The translations under genes and the position numbers were made by a program. This document shows, one piece after another, positions 55,496 to 64,000 of a stretch of 64,000 nt of DNA; position 1 is the first letter of the stretch; every line of letters starts with the position of its first letter. Under the pieces are notes generated by a model, which saw nothing but the letters and a program-made list of their open reading frames with translations, was not told the DNA's origin and made no database searches. The DNA comes from Acinetobacter nosocomialis. GTDB lineage: Bacteria > Pseudomonadota > Gammaproteobacteria > Pseudomonadales > Moraxellaceae. Location: assembly GCA_025736915.1 (NCBI GenBank), contig CP107049.1, positions 2,914,001 to 2,978,000 of the forward strand, given 5' to 3'.

Positions 55496-55978
55496 ATGAG
55501 CGTAGTTTTACCTGTCGCAAAGCGTGGTGAAGATATCTTAAAACTGATTGCGGCTCCTGTCTCGGCAAATGAGTTAAACAGTGATTGGCTTTATCAGCTT
55601 GCCGCTGCTATGCAAGCAACCATGCTTGAGCGTAATGGAGTGGGAATTGCCGCACCGCAAGTTTATATTTCTAAACGCGTCATTATTGTGGCTTCCAGAC
55701 CAAACCCACGCTATCCCGATGCACCTGAAATGGATGCTGTGGTGATGGTGAATCCTGAAATTTTAGAGTTTTCGAGTGAAACGCTTTTGGGTGAAGAAGG
55801 TTGTTTAAGTGTGCCAGACGAACGTGGACAGGTCGAACGTGCAGAAATGGTTAAGGTTAAATATCTAACACTCAAAGGGGAGATGGTTGAAACAATTTTT
55901 CATGGTTTTCCAGCTCGCATTGTTCAACATGAAGTGGATCATTTAAATGGAATCTTATTTGTAGAAAGAATAAGCTAA
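55496..55978 (+). CDS. def: peptide deformylase, second type
   Basis: Encodes 160 aa. All three motifs: GVGIAAPQ (48-55), EGCLS (101-105) with Cys103, and QHEVDH (144-149) supplying His145, Glu146 and His149 for the metal. Removes formyl from nascent proteins. It is not next to fmt/rsmB as the housekeeping def usually is, so it is probably an additional copy. A weak GAGAG lies before the ATG. Confidence 0.9.
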   Translation: MSVVLPVAKRGEDILKLIAAPVSANELNSDWLYQLAAAMQATMLERNGVGIAAPQVYISKRVIIVASRPNPRYPDAPEMDAVVMVNPEILEFSSETLLGEEGCLSVPDERGQVERAEMVKVKYLTLKGEMVETIFHGFPARIVQHEVDHLNGILFVERIS

Positions 55979-56156
55979 TCTTCAGTTTAAAGTTTTGAAA
56001 AATCTATAATGAGCTTGAAATGAATAAGACATAGCAATTACAATACTTATAGCGTGATATTTAAATCATTACAAAAGATATAATTTTAATATTATCAGCA
56101 GGTTGTGCTGAAATTTTGCGCGATGTTGTGAATCTCCTCATTTAAGGTTACTGACC

Positions 56157-57479
56157 ATGAAAACCCCTCTCCCAGAATATTTGGCAAATGTTATAGAAGC
56201 CTGTGACATCGATAACAGTGGTCATCTCGCCGATTATATTCCTGAGTTGGCAAATGCAAACCCAGATCGATTAGCTTTAGCAATGTCTACGGTAGATGGC
56301 GAAATTTATTCGGTTGGTGATGATGATGTCGAATTCACCATACAGTCGATTTCTAAACCTTTTGTATATGCCTATGTTTTACAACAACTTGGCATTGATG
56401 CAGTACTTGCGAAAGTAGGGGTAGAGCCTTCGGGGGAAGCCTTCAATGAAATTTCATTGGGTAAAGATGGACGTCCGAAAAACCCGATGATTAACTCTGG
56501 CGCAATTACTGTACATTCCTTGATTCAGGTTAAGCATGGTTTACATAGCGCAGAAATTCTACGCCGTTTTATGAGCGAGCTTGCAGGCCGCGAATTAAGT
56601 TTTGATGAGTCTGTTTATGATTCGGAAGTCAAAACAGCCTACCGTAATCTTTCGATCGGTTATATGTTGCGAACTGTCGGAATTTTGGAAACTGACCCTG
56701 TAGATATCGTGAATGGCTATATTCGCCAATGTGCGATCATGGTTACAGTTAAAGACTTGGTACGTATGGGCAGTGTACTTGCCAATGGCGGGGTCGACCC
56801 TAAAACTGGAAAGCGTTTGTTAAACCGATCTGTGGTTAGACAAGTGCTCAGTGTCATGATGAGCTGTGGTATGTATGATGCTGCAGGTGACTGGCTGTCG
56901 ACTGTAGGTATTCCTGCTAAGAGTGGTGTAGCAGGCGGTATTTTAGGTGTGCTGCCGGGTCAGGTCAGTATTGCTGCTTTTTCACCTCGTTTAGATGAGC
57001 ATGGTCACAGTATTCGAGGTATCGATATTTTAGAGCGACTATCTCGTGACATGGGATTACATCTCATGGAAGGTACACCTTCTGCACAAACAATTGTACA
57101 AAGTCATTACCGTACAGGAAAAGATGCTTCATTAAGTGTGTATGTGCTTCGTGGCGTATTGAAATTTACCGAAGCTGAAATGTTGTTGCGCATTTTACAA
57201 GATGAGACAACTGACCAAAGCACGATCGTTATTGATTTAACGCAGATTTCACTTATCCACGATGTGGGTAAACGTATGTTCTTAGAAGGGGTAGATCGTC
57301 TCATTGATGATGGTCATACGCTTGTTCTAGTTGACCCTGAACAACGATTAGATCATGCCAGAACAGCTAAAGATCGTGAGCTTCATGTGTACCACGATTT
57401 TGATGATTTGCTCGAAAAGCATGAGATCCGCACTAAAAAAAAGACTTATAGCGACATCGTGGCACTTCTAAACTGCTGA
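56157..57479 (+). CDS. glsA: glutaminase A fused to a C-terminal STAS domain
   Basis: Encodes 440 aa. The first 300 are a serine-dependent glutaminase of the beta-lactamase-like fold with the catalytic SISK (Ser64-x-x-Lys67), 'MINSGAITVHSL' and 'PAKSGVAGGILGVLPGQ'. Residues about 325-435 match STAS ('TIVIDLTQISLIHDVGKRMFLEGVDRLIDDG'), an anti-sigma-antagonist-like fold. It converts glutamine to glutamate and ammonia. The last 34 bases overlap the convergent AraC gene. Confidence 0.93.
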   Translation: MKTPLPEYLANVIEACDIDNSGHLADYIPELANANPDRLALAMSTVDGEIYSVGDDDVEFTIQSISKPFVYAYVLQQLGIDAVLAKVGVEPSGEAFNEISLGKDGRPKNPMINSGAITVHSLIQVKHGLHSAEILRRFMSELAGRELSFDESVYDSEVKTAYRNLSIGYMLRTVGILETDPVDIVNGYIRQCAIMVTVKDLVRMGSVLANGGVDPKTGKRLLNRSVVRQVLSVMMSCGMYDAAGDWLSTVGIPAKSGVAGGILGVLPGQVSIAAFSPRLDEHGHSIRGIDILERLSRDMGLHLMEGTPSAQTIVQSHYRTGKDASLSVYVLRGVLKFTEAEMLLRILQDETTDQSTIVIDLTQISLIHDVGKRMFLEGVDRLIDDGHTLVLVDPEQRLDHARTAKDRELHVYHDFDDLLEKHEIRTKKKTYSDIVALLNC

Positions 57480-58234
57480 GGTGTTTTTCCTAGGTGTCGC
57501 TTAAACATCGCACTGAACGCGCTGGGGTTTGTATACCCCAGTGACTCTGAAATTTGAGCAATAGATTCACCATTCGCAATTTTACTTAAGGCAAGTGCAA
57601 TATGCATTTGTTGCAACCATGCACGATAAGACAACCCTGTTTCTTTTTGGAACATACGCATTAGAGTCCTAGAACTCGTACCAATTTCATCAGCCCAATC
57701 TGTCAAATCTTTTGAATGGTCAGGAGTATGTAATAACTCTTGGCAAATTTTTAATAACCGTTTGTCTTTCGGCCAAGGAATCTGAATAGGCAACAAATTG
57801 GCCCGATGAATTTCTTCAAAAATCAAAATTTGTAAAGAACGGGAAAGTTCTTGAGATGTCGCTGTATTTGGCGTGTCTTCTCGCTCAATTTCATTTAAGC
57901 GTATCAAAAGCTCGTGCAACAGGTTGCTTACCCGAATAATAAAACAATCTTGCCCCATTAGAGCTGCAGCATTTACTTCAACTAACGCCGTATTTAACTT
58001 TACGTGACTCAGTGAAATCACGCTGTGCTCTACATGGGCTGGAATCCATAATGCACACATCGGCGGCACAATCCAGACATGATTGGGCGTAAACACCTGA
58101 ATGTTCCCTGTTGATGCATATAAAAACTGCGCACGTGTATGTGTATGGGTAGGCGTGATTTCTCGGTAAGAATGCTCAGAAGATAGCCCAATCACAAGTT
58201 CAGACAAATCAGACTGAATAAGAGAATCGGGCAT
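57446..58234 (-). CDS. AraC-family transcriptional regulator
   Basis: Encodes 262 aa. An N-terminal cupin-type ligand domain is followed by the double helix-turn-helix 'DWADEIGTSSRTLMRMF' and 'ISESLGYTNPSAFSAMFKRHLGKTPQQFR'. Divergent from the MFS gene at 58341 and thus its likely activator or repressor. AGGATAG precedes the ATG. Its 3' end overlaps the 3' end of glsA by 34 bases. Confidence 0.9.
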   Translation of the reverse strand: MPDSLIQSDLSELVIGLSSEHSYREITPTHTHTRAQFLYASTGNIQVFTPNHVWIVPPMCALWIPAHVEHSVISLSHVKLNTALVEVNAAALMGQDCFIIRVSNLLHELLIRLNEIEREDTPNTATSQELSRSLQILIFEEIHRANLLPIQIPWPKDKRLLKICQELLHTPDHSKDLTDWADEIGTSSRTLMRMFQKETGLSYRAWLQQMHIALALSKIANGESIAQISESLGYTNPSAFSAMFKRHLGKTPQQFRSATMSL

Positions 58235-58340
58235 AAACTATCCTAAAAATTGTCACTTATACGATGATTATTGGAAGATAACTTTGTAAGCGACAATTTA
58301 CAATAAGCATCTCATTTAAAAATATTGGAGTTTTTCAGGT

Positions 58341-59561
58341 ATGACGTCTTCAATACAATTGAAAGATGGTATTGCCAATACCGTTGCAAATGATCAGCCT
58401 CAAGGAATGATTATTAAAATTGTAGGCGCTGTGGCAGTCGCACATTTACTGAATGATTTAATTCAAGCAGTGCTACCCGCTATTTATCCAATGCTAAAAG
58501 CAAACTTTTCGCTGAGTTTTGCGGAAGTTGGCCTGATCTCATTTGTATATCAAATAACAGGTTCACTGCTACAGCCTTGGATTGGACTTTATACCGATAA
58601 ACATCCAAAACCGTATCTTCTCCCTCTCGGCATGATGGTCACATTCTGCGGCATTATCTTGTTGGCATTTTCACCAAGTTTTGCTGTGTTGTTATGTGCA
58701 TCTGCACTGATTGGGGTAGGGTCTGCCACCTTTCACCCAGAAGCTTCGCGTGTGGCGCGTATGGCATCGGGTGGGCGCTTTGGTACGGCACAGTCGACTT
58801 TCCAAGTGGGCGGAAACACAGGTACTGCCATTGGCCCATTGTTGGCAGCTTTACTGATTGTTCCATTTGGGCAGCATGCAGTTGCGGGCTTGGTTATCAT
58901 TGCACTTTTAGCAATTTGGGTTTTATTTGGTGTAAGCCGTTGGACGGTAAGTCATGCAAAAAGTCAGGTGGTTGCACGTGTTACTCAAGCACAGAGTAAA
59001 TTGCATGGCCGTAAGCTCATTATTGCTTTGAGCACAATTAGTGTGTTGATGTTTGCTAAATTTACCTACATTGCGAGCATTAGTAACTACTTTACCTTTT
59101 ACTTAATTCAAAAGTTCCATATTAGTATTCAGACCGCTCAGTTGCATTTGTTTGCATTCTTGGCAGCCGTTGCTTTAGGTACATTTGCAGGTGGCCCAAT
59201 TGGTGACAAAATTGGCCGTAAAGCTGTCATTTGGGTTTCATTTGTTGGTATGGCGCCGTTCGCATTAATGATGCCGTATGCAAACTTATTCTGGACAACA
59301 GTTTTCTCAATTATTGCAGGTTTGGTATTGTCATCGGCCTTTGCAGCGATGGTAGTGTATGCGCAAGAAGCTGTTCCGGGCCGTGTGGGTATGATTGCCG
59401 GTTTAATGTTTGGTCTTATGTTTGGGGTAAGTGGTATTGCCGCAGCTGGGTTAGGGCATTTAGCTGATATTAACGGCATTGAATGGGTATTTGGTTTATG
59501 TTCATTCTTGCCATTACTTGGATTTGCAACTGCATTTTTACCCAACACAAAAGTTAAATAA
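58341..59561 (+). CDS. MFS exporter, Fsr (fosmidomycin resistance)-like
   Basis: Encodes 406 aa with 12 helices. 'VSFAEVGLISFVYQITGSLLQPWIGLYTDK' near the start, 'STFHPEASRVARMASGGRFGTAQS' and 'GPIGDKIGRKAVIW' are closest to Fsr-type exporters of the MFS. The ligand of its neighbouring AraC regulator is unknown, so the exported compound is too. GGAG is 11 bases before the ATG. Confidence 0.87.
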   Translation: MTSSIQLKDGIANTVANDQPQGMIIKIVGAVAVAHLLNDLIQAVLPAIYPMLKANFSLSFAEVGLISFVYQITGSLLQPWIGLYTDKHPKPYLLPLGMMVTFCGIILLAFSPSFAVLLCASALIGVGSATFHPEASRVARMASGGRFGTAQSTFQVGGNTGTAIGPLLAALLIVPFGQHAVAGLVIIALLAIWVLFGVSRWTVSHAKSQVVARVTQAQSKLHGRKLIIALSTISVLMFAKFTYIASISNYFTFYLIQKFHISIQTAQLHLFAFLAAVALGTFAGGPIGDKIGRKAVIWVSFVGMAPFALMMPYANLFWTTVFSIIAGLVLSSAFAAMVVYAQEAVPGRVGMIAGLMFGLMFGVSGIAAAGLGHLADINGIEWVFGLCSFLPLLGFATAFLPNTKVK

Positions 59562-59570
59562 ATGAAAAGA

Positions 59571-59601
59571 CTCTCAGTCATATTCGGCTGAGAGTTTTTT
59601 T
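59571..59601 (+). terminator. intrinsic terminator after the MFS exporter
   Basis: Stem CTCTCAG / CTGAGAG with a ten-base loop and seven T, ten bases past the stop. Confidence 0.85.
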
Positions 59602-59628
59602 AGATAAATATAGTTCCAATTAAAAAGA

Positions 59629-60783
<1,155 letters not shown>

Positions 60784-60871
60784 CTATTTTTTAATAATTG
60801 GACTGGATGAATATAAGATTGATTTTTCGTCTTTTTAAAGAGTTTTTTATTATATATAGTGTTAATGATGA

Positions 60872-60890
60872 TTAGCGCTGTTAACGCTAA
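60872..60890. promoter_or_regulatory. short inverted repeat between mro and the next gene
   Basis: TTAGCG / CGCTAA arms of six bases with a seven-base spacer, in the shared upstream region of mro and the plus-strand unknown gene. It could be an operator, but it is short and may be chance. Confidence 0.3.
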
Positions 60891-60946
60891 GTATTGAACA
60901 AACTGGCACTAATTCAATTAATAAAACTCAACAGTAAGCTATTTTT

Positions 60947-61393
60947 ATGAATCATCCCGACTCGGTTTTAAAATTTTCGCTTGGTCTTAATGGCATGTCA
61001 TTTGACTTAGACAACCAGCACATCCAACTCGAACAGGGCTTAGGTTTTGTTAATTCAAAAAGTATTCGACATGGTGTGATTGATGAACTTGCTATCGAAA
61101 AGATGATTTATTTTATTGAAGAAATCATCGAGTCCCAGCCTCTAAGAAATTTAAAGATAAGTGGCGTAGCTGTTACGTCTGATACTGCCATGACACAACT
61201 TAGCGAGTTATTTTTTAGTGCTAAAAAGCAAATTAGCCGTATTGAGCTTGAGCATGGTTTTAATAGTTTTATTGAGCGTTTGAGCTATTACACAAACCAA
61301 GTGGCTCCAGATCAGCTTTATATTTTTACCTACTTTGTATTTATTCGAGAGATGATGCATCACTTAAGAGTTGAGCAAATTCAGATCCTTTAA
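60947..61393 (+). CDS. conserved-looking cytoplasmic protein, unknown
   Basis: Encodes 148 aa, no signal peptide or membrane span, mixed alpha/beta; 'AIEKMIYFIEEIIESQPLRN' and 'ELEHGFNSFIERLSYYTN' read as amphipathic helices. I do not recognise a family. Its 3' end is nine bases from the stop of the convergent small membrane protein. Confidence 0.7.
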   Translation: MNHPDSVLKFSLGLNGMSFDLDNQHIQLEQGLGFVNSKSIRHGVIDELAIEKMIYFIEEIIESQPLRNLKISGVAVTSDTAMTQLSELFFSAKKQISRIELEHGFNSFIERLSYYTNQVAPDQLYIFTYFVFIREMMHHLRVEQIQIL

Positions 61394-61402
61394 GAAATGA
61401 CA

Positions 61403-61606
61403 CTAAAAGCGTAAAAAATAGGGAATAACGGATAGTAGAGTACCAATGCCACTAAGCAAGACATTACTTTCAATAAAATAAGGAAAAATCATTAAAACTA
61501 AACCCGCAGTAAAAGGCACAGTCATTTTTTGCTTTTTCCCATAGAGAAAATAGCCGAGCCCAATGGAGCTAAAGATTACGCCGAGAAAAAGTTGTGTTGT
61601 GTTCAT
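61403..61606 (-). CDS. small two- or three-helix membrane protein
   Basis: Encodes 67 aa with hydrophobic spans at about 5-22 and 30-63 and a basic loop GKKQKMT between. Proteins of this type are often labelled amino acid transport protein without experimental support. It lies downstream of metH past that gene's terminator. No strong Shine-Dalgarno. Confidence 0.65.
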   Translation of the reverse strand: MNTTQLFLGVIFSSIGLGYFLYGKKQKMTVPFTAGLVLMIFPYFIESNVLLSGIGTLLSVIPYFLRF

Positions 61607-61633
61607 AAAGAATTTCTAAATATTCGAATAAAA

Positions 61634-61655
61634 AAGAGCTACACATGTAGCTCTT
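61634..61655 (-). terminator. intrinsic terminator of metH
   Basis: Stem AAGAGCTAC / GTAGCTCTT with a four-base loop; on minus-strand RNA it is followed by a U-run (UUUUAUUCG). It lies 19 bases past the metH stop. Confidence 0.85.
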
Positions 61656-61673
61656 CTCAAAAATTACATAAGC

Positions 61674-64000
61674 TTAAACAATCGAATCATCTAAATTCGG
61701 CCCTAACCAACGCTTCGCCTCATCAAGTGTCCAACCTTTACGTTTTGCATAATCTTCAAGTTGGTCTTGAGAGATTTTGCCCACGTTAAAGTATTCGCTT
61801 TGTGGATGTGAATAATAGAAACCACTTACCGAAGATGGCGGCATCATTGCAAAGTGTTCAGTCAGTTTAGTACCAATTTTGTCGGTAGAGCCTAACCAAT
61901 CAAATAACACTGCCTTTTCAGAGTGCTCTGGGCAAGCAGGGTAGCCCGGTGCAGGGCGAATACCGACATATTTCTCTTTAATTAGTTCTTCATTACTAAG
62001 CTGTTCATCAGCTTTATAACCCCAGAACTCTTTACGAATGCGTTCATGTAAGTGTTCTGCAAAAGCTTCTGCAAAACGGTCGGCTAGTGACTGAACTAAA
62101 ATTGCAGAATAGTCATCACCTTTGGCTTTGTACTCATTTGCCAGTTCTTCTGCACCAAAAATCGATACAGTGAATCCGCCCAAGTAGTCTTGTTGCTCAC
62201 GATCTTTACGAATGTAATCTGCTAAAGACAAGTTTGGTTTACCTGTCACTTTGTCAGATTGCTGACGTAAGTGCTCAAAAGTATGCGTAACATTTTGACC
62301 CGCTTCATCAAATACGCTCACTGTGTCGGCATCAGTGCGCTGTGCAGGGAACATACCAAATACAGCACGAGCATCAAAACGGTTGTTATCGATAATATCT
62401 TTCAACATCGCTTGTGCTTGGTTGTAAAGGTCAGTTGCCGCTTCACCCACCACTTCATCTTCTAAAATTTTCGGGAATTTACCTGCCAAGCTCCAAGAAA
62501 TGAAGAATGGTGTCCAGTCAAAATAATCTACGAGTGTCGCAAGTGGGTAGTTGGTGAGGACTTGTGTTCCCAAAAGATTTGGTTTTGGTGGTACATAGCT
62601 CTCATCAATTTTAAAGCCATTCTCAACCGACTCTTTATAAGTCAATTTGGCAGCTTTTGGTTGCTTGTTGGCTAAGCGCTCACGAATCTTGGCATATTCA
62701 GCACGATGCTCTGCAATAAAGTTTCCACGCATTTCTTTCGAAAGGAGAGTGGTTGCAACACCTACCGCACGTGAAGCATCGGCAACATAAATCACGGCAT
62801 CATTTTGGTACTGAGGGTCAATTTTTACTGCTGTGTGTGCTTTAGAAGTCGTCGCACCACCAATCAATAAAGGAATGTTAAAGCCCTTACGCTGCATTTC
62901 TTTCGCAACAAATACCATTTCATCTAAAGATGGAGTGATCAGACCAGACAAGCCAATGATGTCACATTTTTCATCAATTGCAGTTTGCAAGATCTTCTCG
63001 CAAGGTACCATCACACCAAGGTCAACAATATCGTAGCCATTACAGCCAAGTACCACGCCTACAATATTTTTACCAATATCGTGTACGTCGCCTTTAACAG
63101 TTGCCATGAGGACTTTACCTTTAGATTGTCCTTCAGACTTTTCAGCTTCAATGTATGGGTTGAGCCATGCTACAGCTTGTTTCATAACACGGGCAGATTT
63201 TACAACCTGTGGTAAGAACATTTTGCCTGAACCGAACAAGTCACCAACAACGTTCATACCGTCCATCAGCGGCCCTTCAATCACATCTAAAGGACGTTTT
63301 GATTTTAAGCGAGCTTCTTCAGTGTCTTGGTCAATATAAGTGGTAATACCTTTAACCAATGCATATTCAAGACGTTTTTCGACTGTCTCATTACGCCATT
63401 CAAGGTTCTCGGCTTCTTTTGCAGCACCACCTTGTCCGCGGTATTTTTCTGCTACTTCAAGCAGTTTCTCAGTCGCAGCTTGACCAGACTCACCTTGGTT
63501 TTGGTTTAAGATGACATCTTCCACAGCTTCTTTTAGCTCGGCTGGAATGTCATCATAAATTGCCATTTGACCAGCATTCACAATACCCATGGTCATGCCT
63601 TGCTTAATGGCATGGTACAAGAACACAGAGTGAATCGCTTCACGAACGGGTTCATTACCACGGAACGAGAACGAAACGTTAGACACACCACCAGAAATCA
63701 TGGCGTGCGGTAAGTTCTGTTTAATCCAACCTGTTGCTTCAATAAAATCGACGGCGTAGTTGTTGTGTTCTTCAATACCAGTTGCCACTGCAAACACGTT
63801 CGGGTCAAAAATAATATCTTCAGCAGGGAAGCCCACTTCATTCACTAAAATGTCGTATGAGCGTTTACAGATCTCGCGTTTACGTTCAGCAGTATCAGCC
63901 TGTCCAGCCTCATCAAAGGCCATCACAATAATTGCGGCACCATATTGACGGCAAAGGCGGGCTTTTTCGACAAACTCGTCATAACCTTCTTTTAAAGAAA
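61674..64000 (-). CDS. metH: cobalamin-dependent methionine synthase, 3' part (gene runs off the window)
   Basis: At least 775 codons, open to the window edge. From the edge: the end of the pterin (methyl-THF) domain ('[21 protein letters not shown]'), the cobalamin cap and B12-binding domain with the DxHxxG of '[14 protein letters not shown]', and the C-terminal SAM-activation domain with '[15 protein letters not shown]'. It methylates homocysteine to methionine with methyl-tetrahydrofolate and B12. The N-terminal homocysteine domain lies beyond the window. A later ATG at 63926 is internal, not the start. Confidence 0.95.
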   Translation of the reverse strand, partial: SLKEGYDEFVEKARLCRQYGAAIIVMAFDEAGQADTAERKREICKRSYDILVNEVGFPAEDIIFDPNVFAVATGIEEHNNYAVDFIEATGWIKQNLPHAMISGGVSNVSFSFRGNEPVREAIHSVFLYHAIKQGMTMGIVNAGQMAIYDDIPAELKEAVEDVILNQNQGESGQAATEKLLEVAEKYRGQGGAAKEAENLEWRNETVEKRLEYALVKGITTYIDQDTEEARLKSKRPLDVIEGPLMDGMNVVGDLFGSGKMFLPQVVKSARVMKQAVAWLNPYIEAEKSEGQSKGKVLMATVKGDVHDIGKNIVGVVLGCNGYDIVDLGVMVPCEKILQTAIDEKCDIIGLSGLITPSLDEMVFVAKEMQRKGFNIPLLIGGATTSKAHTAVKIDPQYQNDAVIYVADASRAVGVATTLLSKEMRGNFIAEHRAEYAKIRERLANKQPKAAKLTYKESVENGFKIDESYVPPKPNLLGTQVLTNYPLATLVDYFDWTPFFISWSLAGKFPKILEDEVVGEAATDLYNQAQAMLKDIIDNNRFDARAVFGMFPAQRTDADTVSVFDEAGQNVTHTFEHLRQQSDKVTGKPNLSLADYIRKDREQQDYLGGFTVSIFGAEELANEYKAKGDDYSAILVQSLADRFAEAFAEHLHERIRKEFWGYKADEQLSNEELIKEKYVGIRPAPGYPACPEHSEKAVLFDWLGSTDKIGTKLTEHFAMMPPSSVSGFYYSHPQSEYFNVGKISQDQLEDYAKRKGWTLDEAKRWLGPNLDDSIV

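Overview
The window looks like a chromosomal stretch of an Acinetobacter, probably of the A. calcoaceticus-baumannii complex. The reasons are high AT content and a gene set I associate with that genus: betIBA next to paired choline carriers betT1/betT2, a membrane-anchored malate:quinone oxidoreductase, a secreted mutarotase (mro), and pga genes. The species call is inference; no rRNA or other marker gene is present. Nearly all the DNA is coding. I see no tRNA, rRNA, CRISPR array, insertion sequence or phage gene.

Layout. (1) About 330-8450, minus strand: an eleven-gene, tightly coupled operon for a type II secretion / MSHA-like machine (major pseudopilin, platform protein, ATPase, four inner-membrane/periplasmic alignment proteins, secretin, three minor prepilins), in an arrangement unlike the textbook gsp operon. 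(2) 8.7-16.7 kb: a small Cys-rich exported protein, a DUF1275 membrane protein, a lipoprotein alpha/beta hydrolase, an mmuM-like methyltransferase with an APC permease, and mqo. (3) 17.2-25.2 kb: choline uptake and oxidation to glycine betaine. betI-betB-betA run leftward and betT1 and betT2 rightward from a 46-bp perfect palindrome that is the obvious BetI operator. (4) 25.2-37.9 kb: mixed housekeeping and transport genes (MarC, thioesterase, COG0523 GTPase, dicarboxylate carrier, YaeQ, FKBP), a pgaBCD exopolysaccharide set that lacks pgaA, a crotonase, an EamA exporter and pnuC. (5) 37.9-39.3 kb: three unrecognised AT-rich genes, two with signal peptides. (6) 39.4-55.3 kb: an IclR regulator divergent from a 13-gene catabolic operon, followed by a porin and an MHS-family symporter. 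It encodes a complete three-component Rieske oxygenase, two SDRs, an extradiol-type dioxygenase, a cupin, an alpha/beta hydrolase, an aspartate-dehydrogenase-like enzyme, an aldehyde dehydrogenase and a ThDP enzyme. (7) 55.5-64 kb: a second-type peptide deformylase, a glutaminase-STAS fusion, an AraC regulator divergent from an MFS exporter, mro, two small unknowns and metH, which runs off the right edge.

How the parts work together. The bet block forms one osmoprotectant unit: carriers import choline, BetA and BetB oxidise it, and BetI senses it. The 39-55 kb block reads as a self-contained pathway: outer-membrane porin and inner-membrane carriers, ring hydroxylation, re-aromatisation, ring cleavage, hydrolysis, then decarboxylation and oxidation of fragments. 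Its substrate cannot be read from sequence. It and the type II-like machine at the left edge are the two best candidates for undescribed biology. Several gene starts given here lie downstream of the longest possible start, chosen on Shine-Dalgarno or ATGA-overlap evidence.
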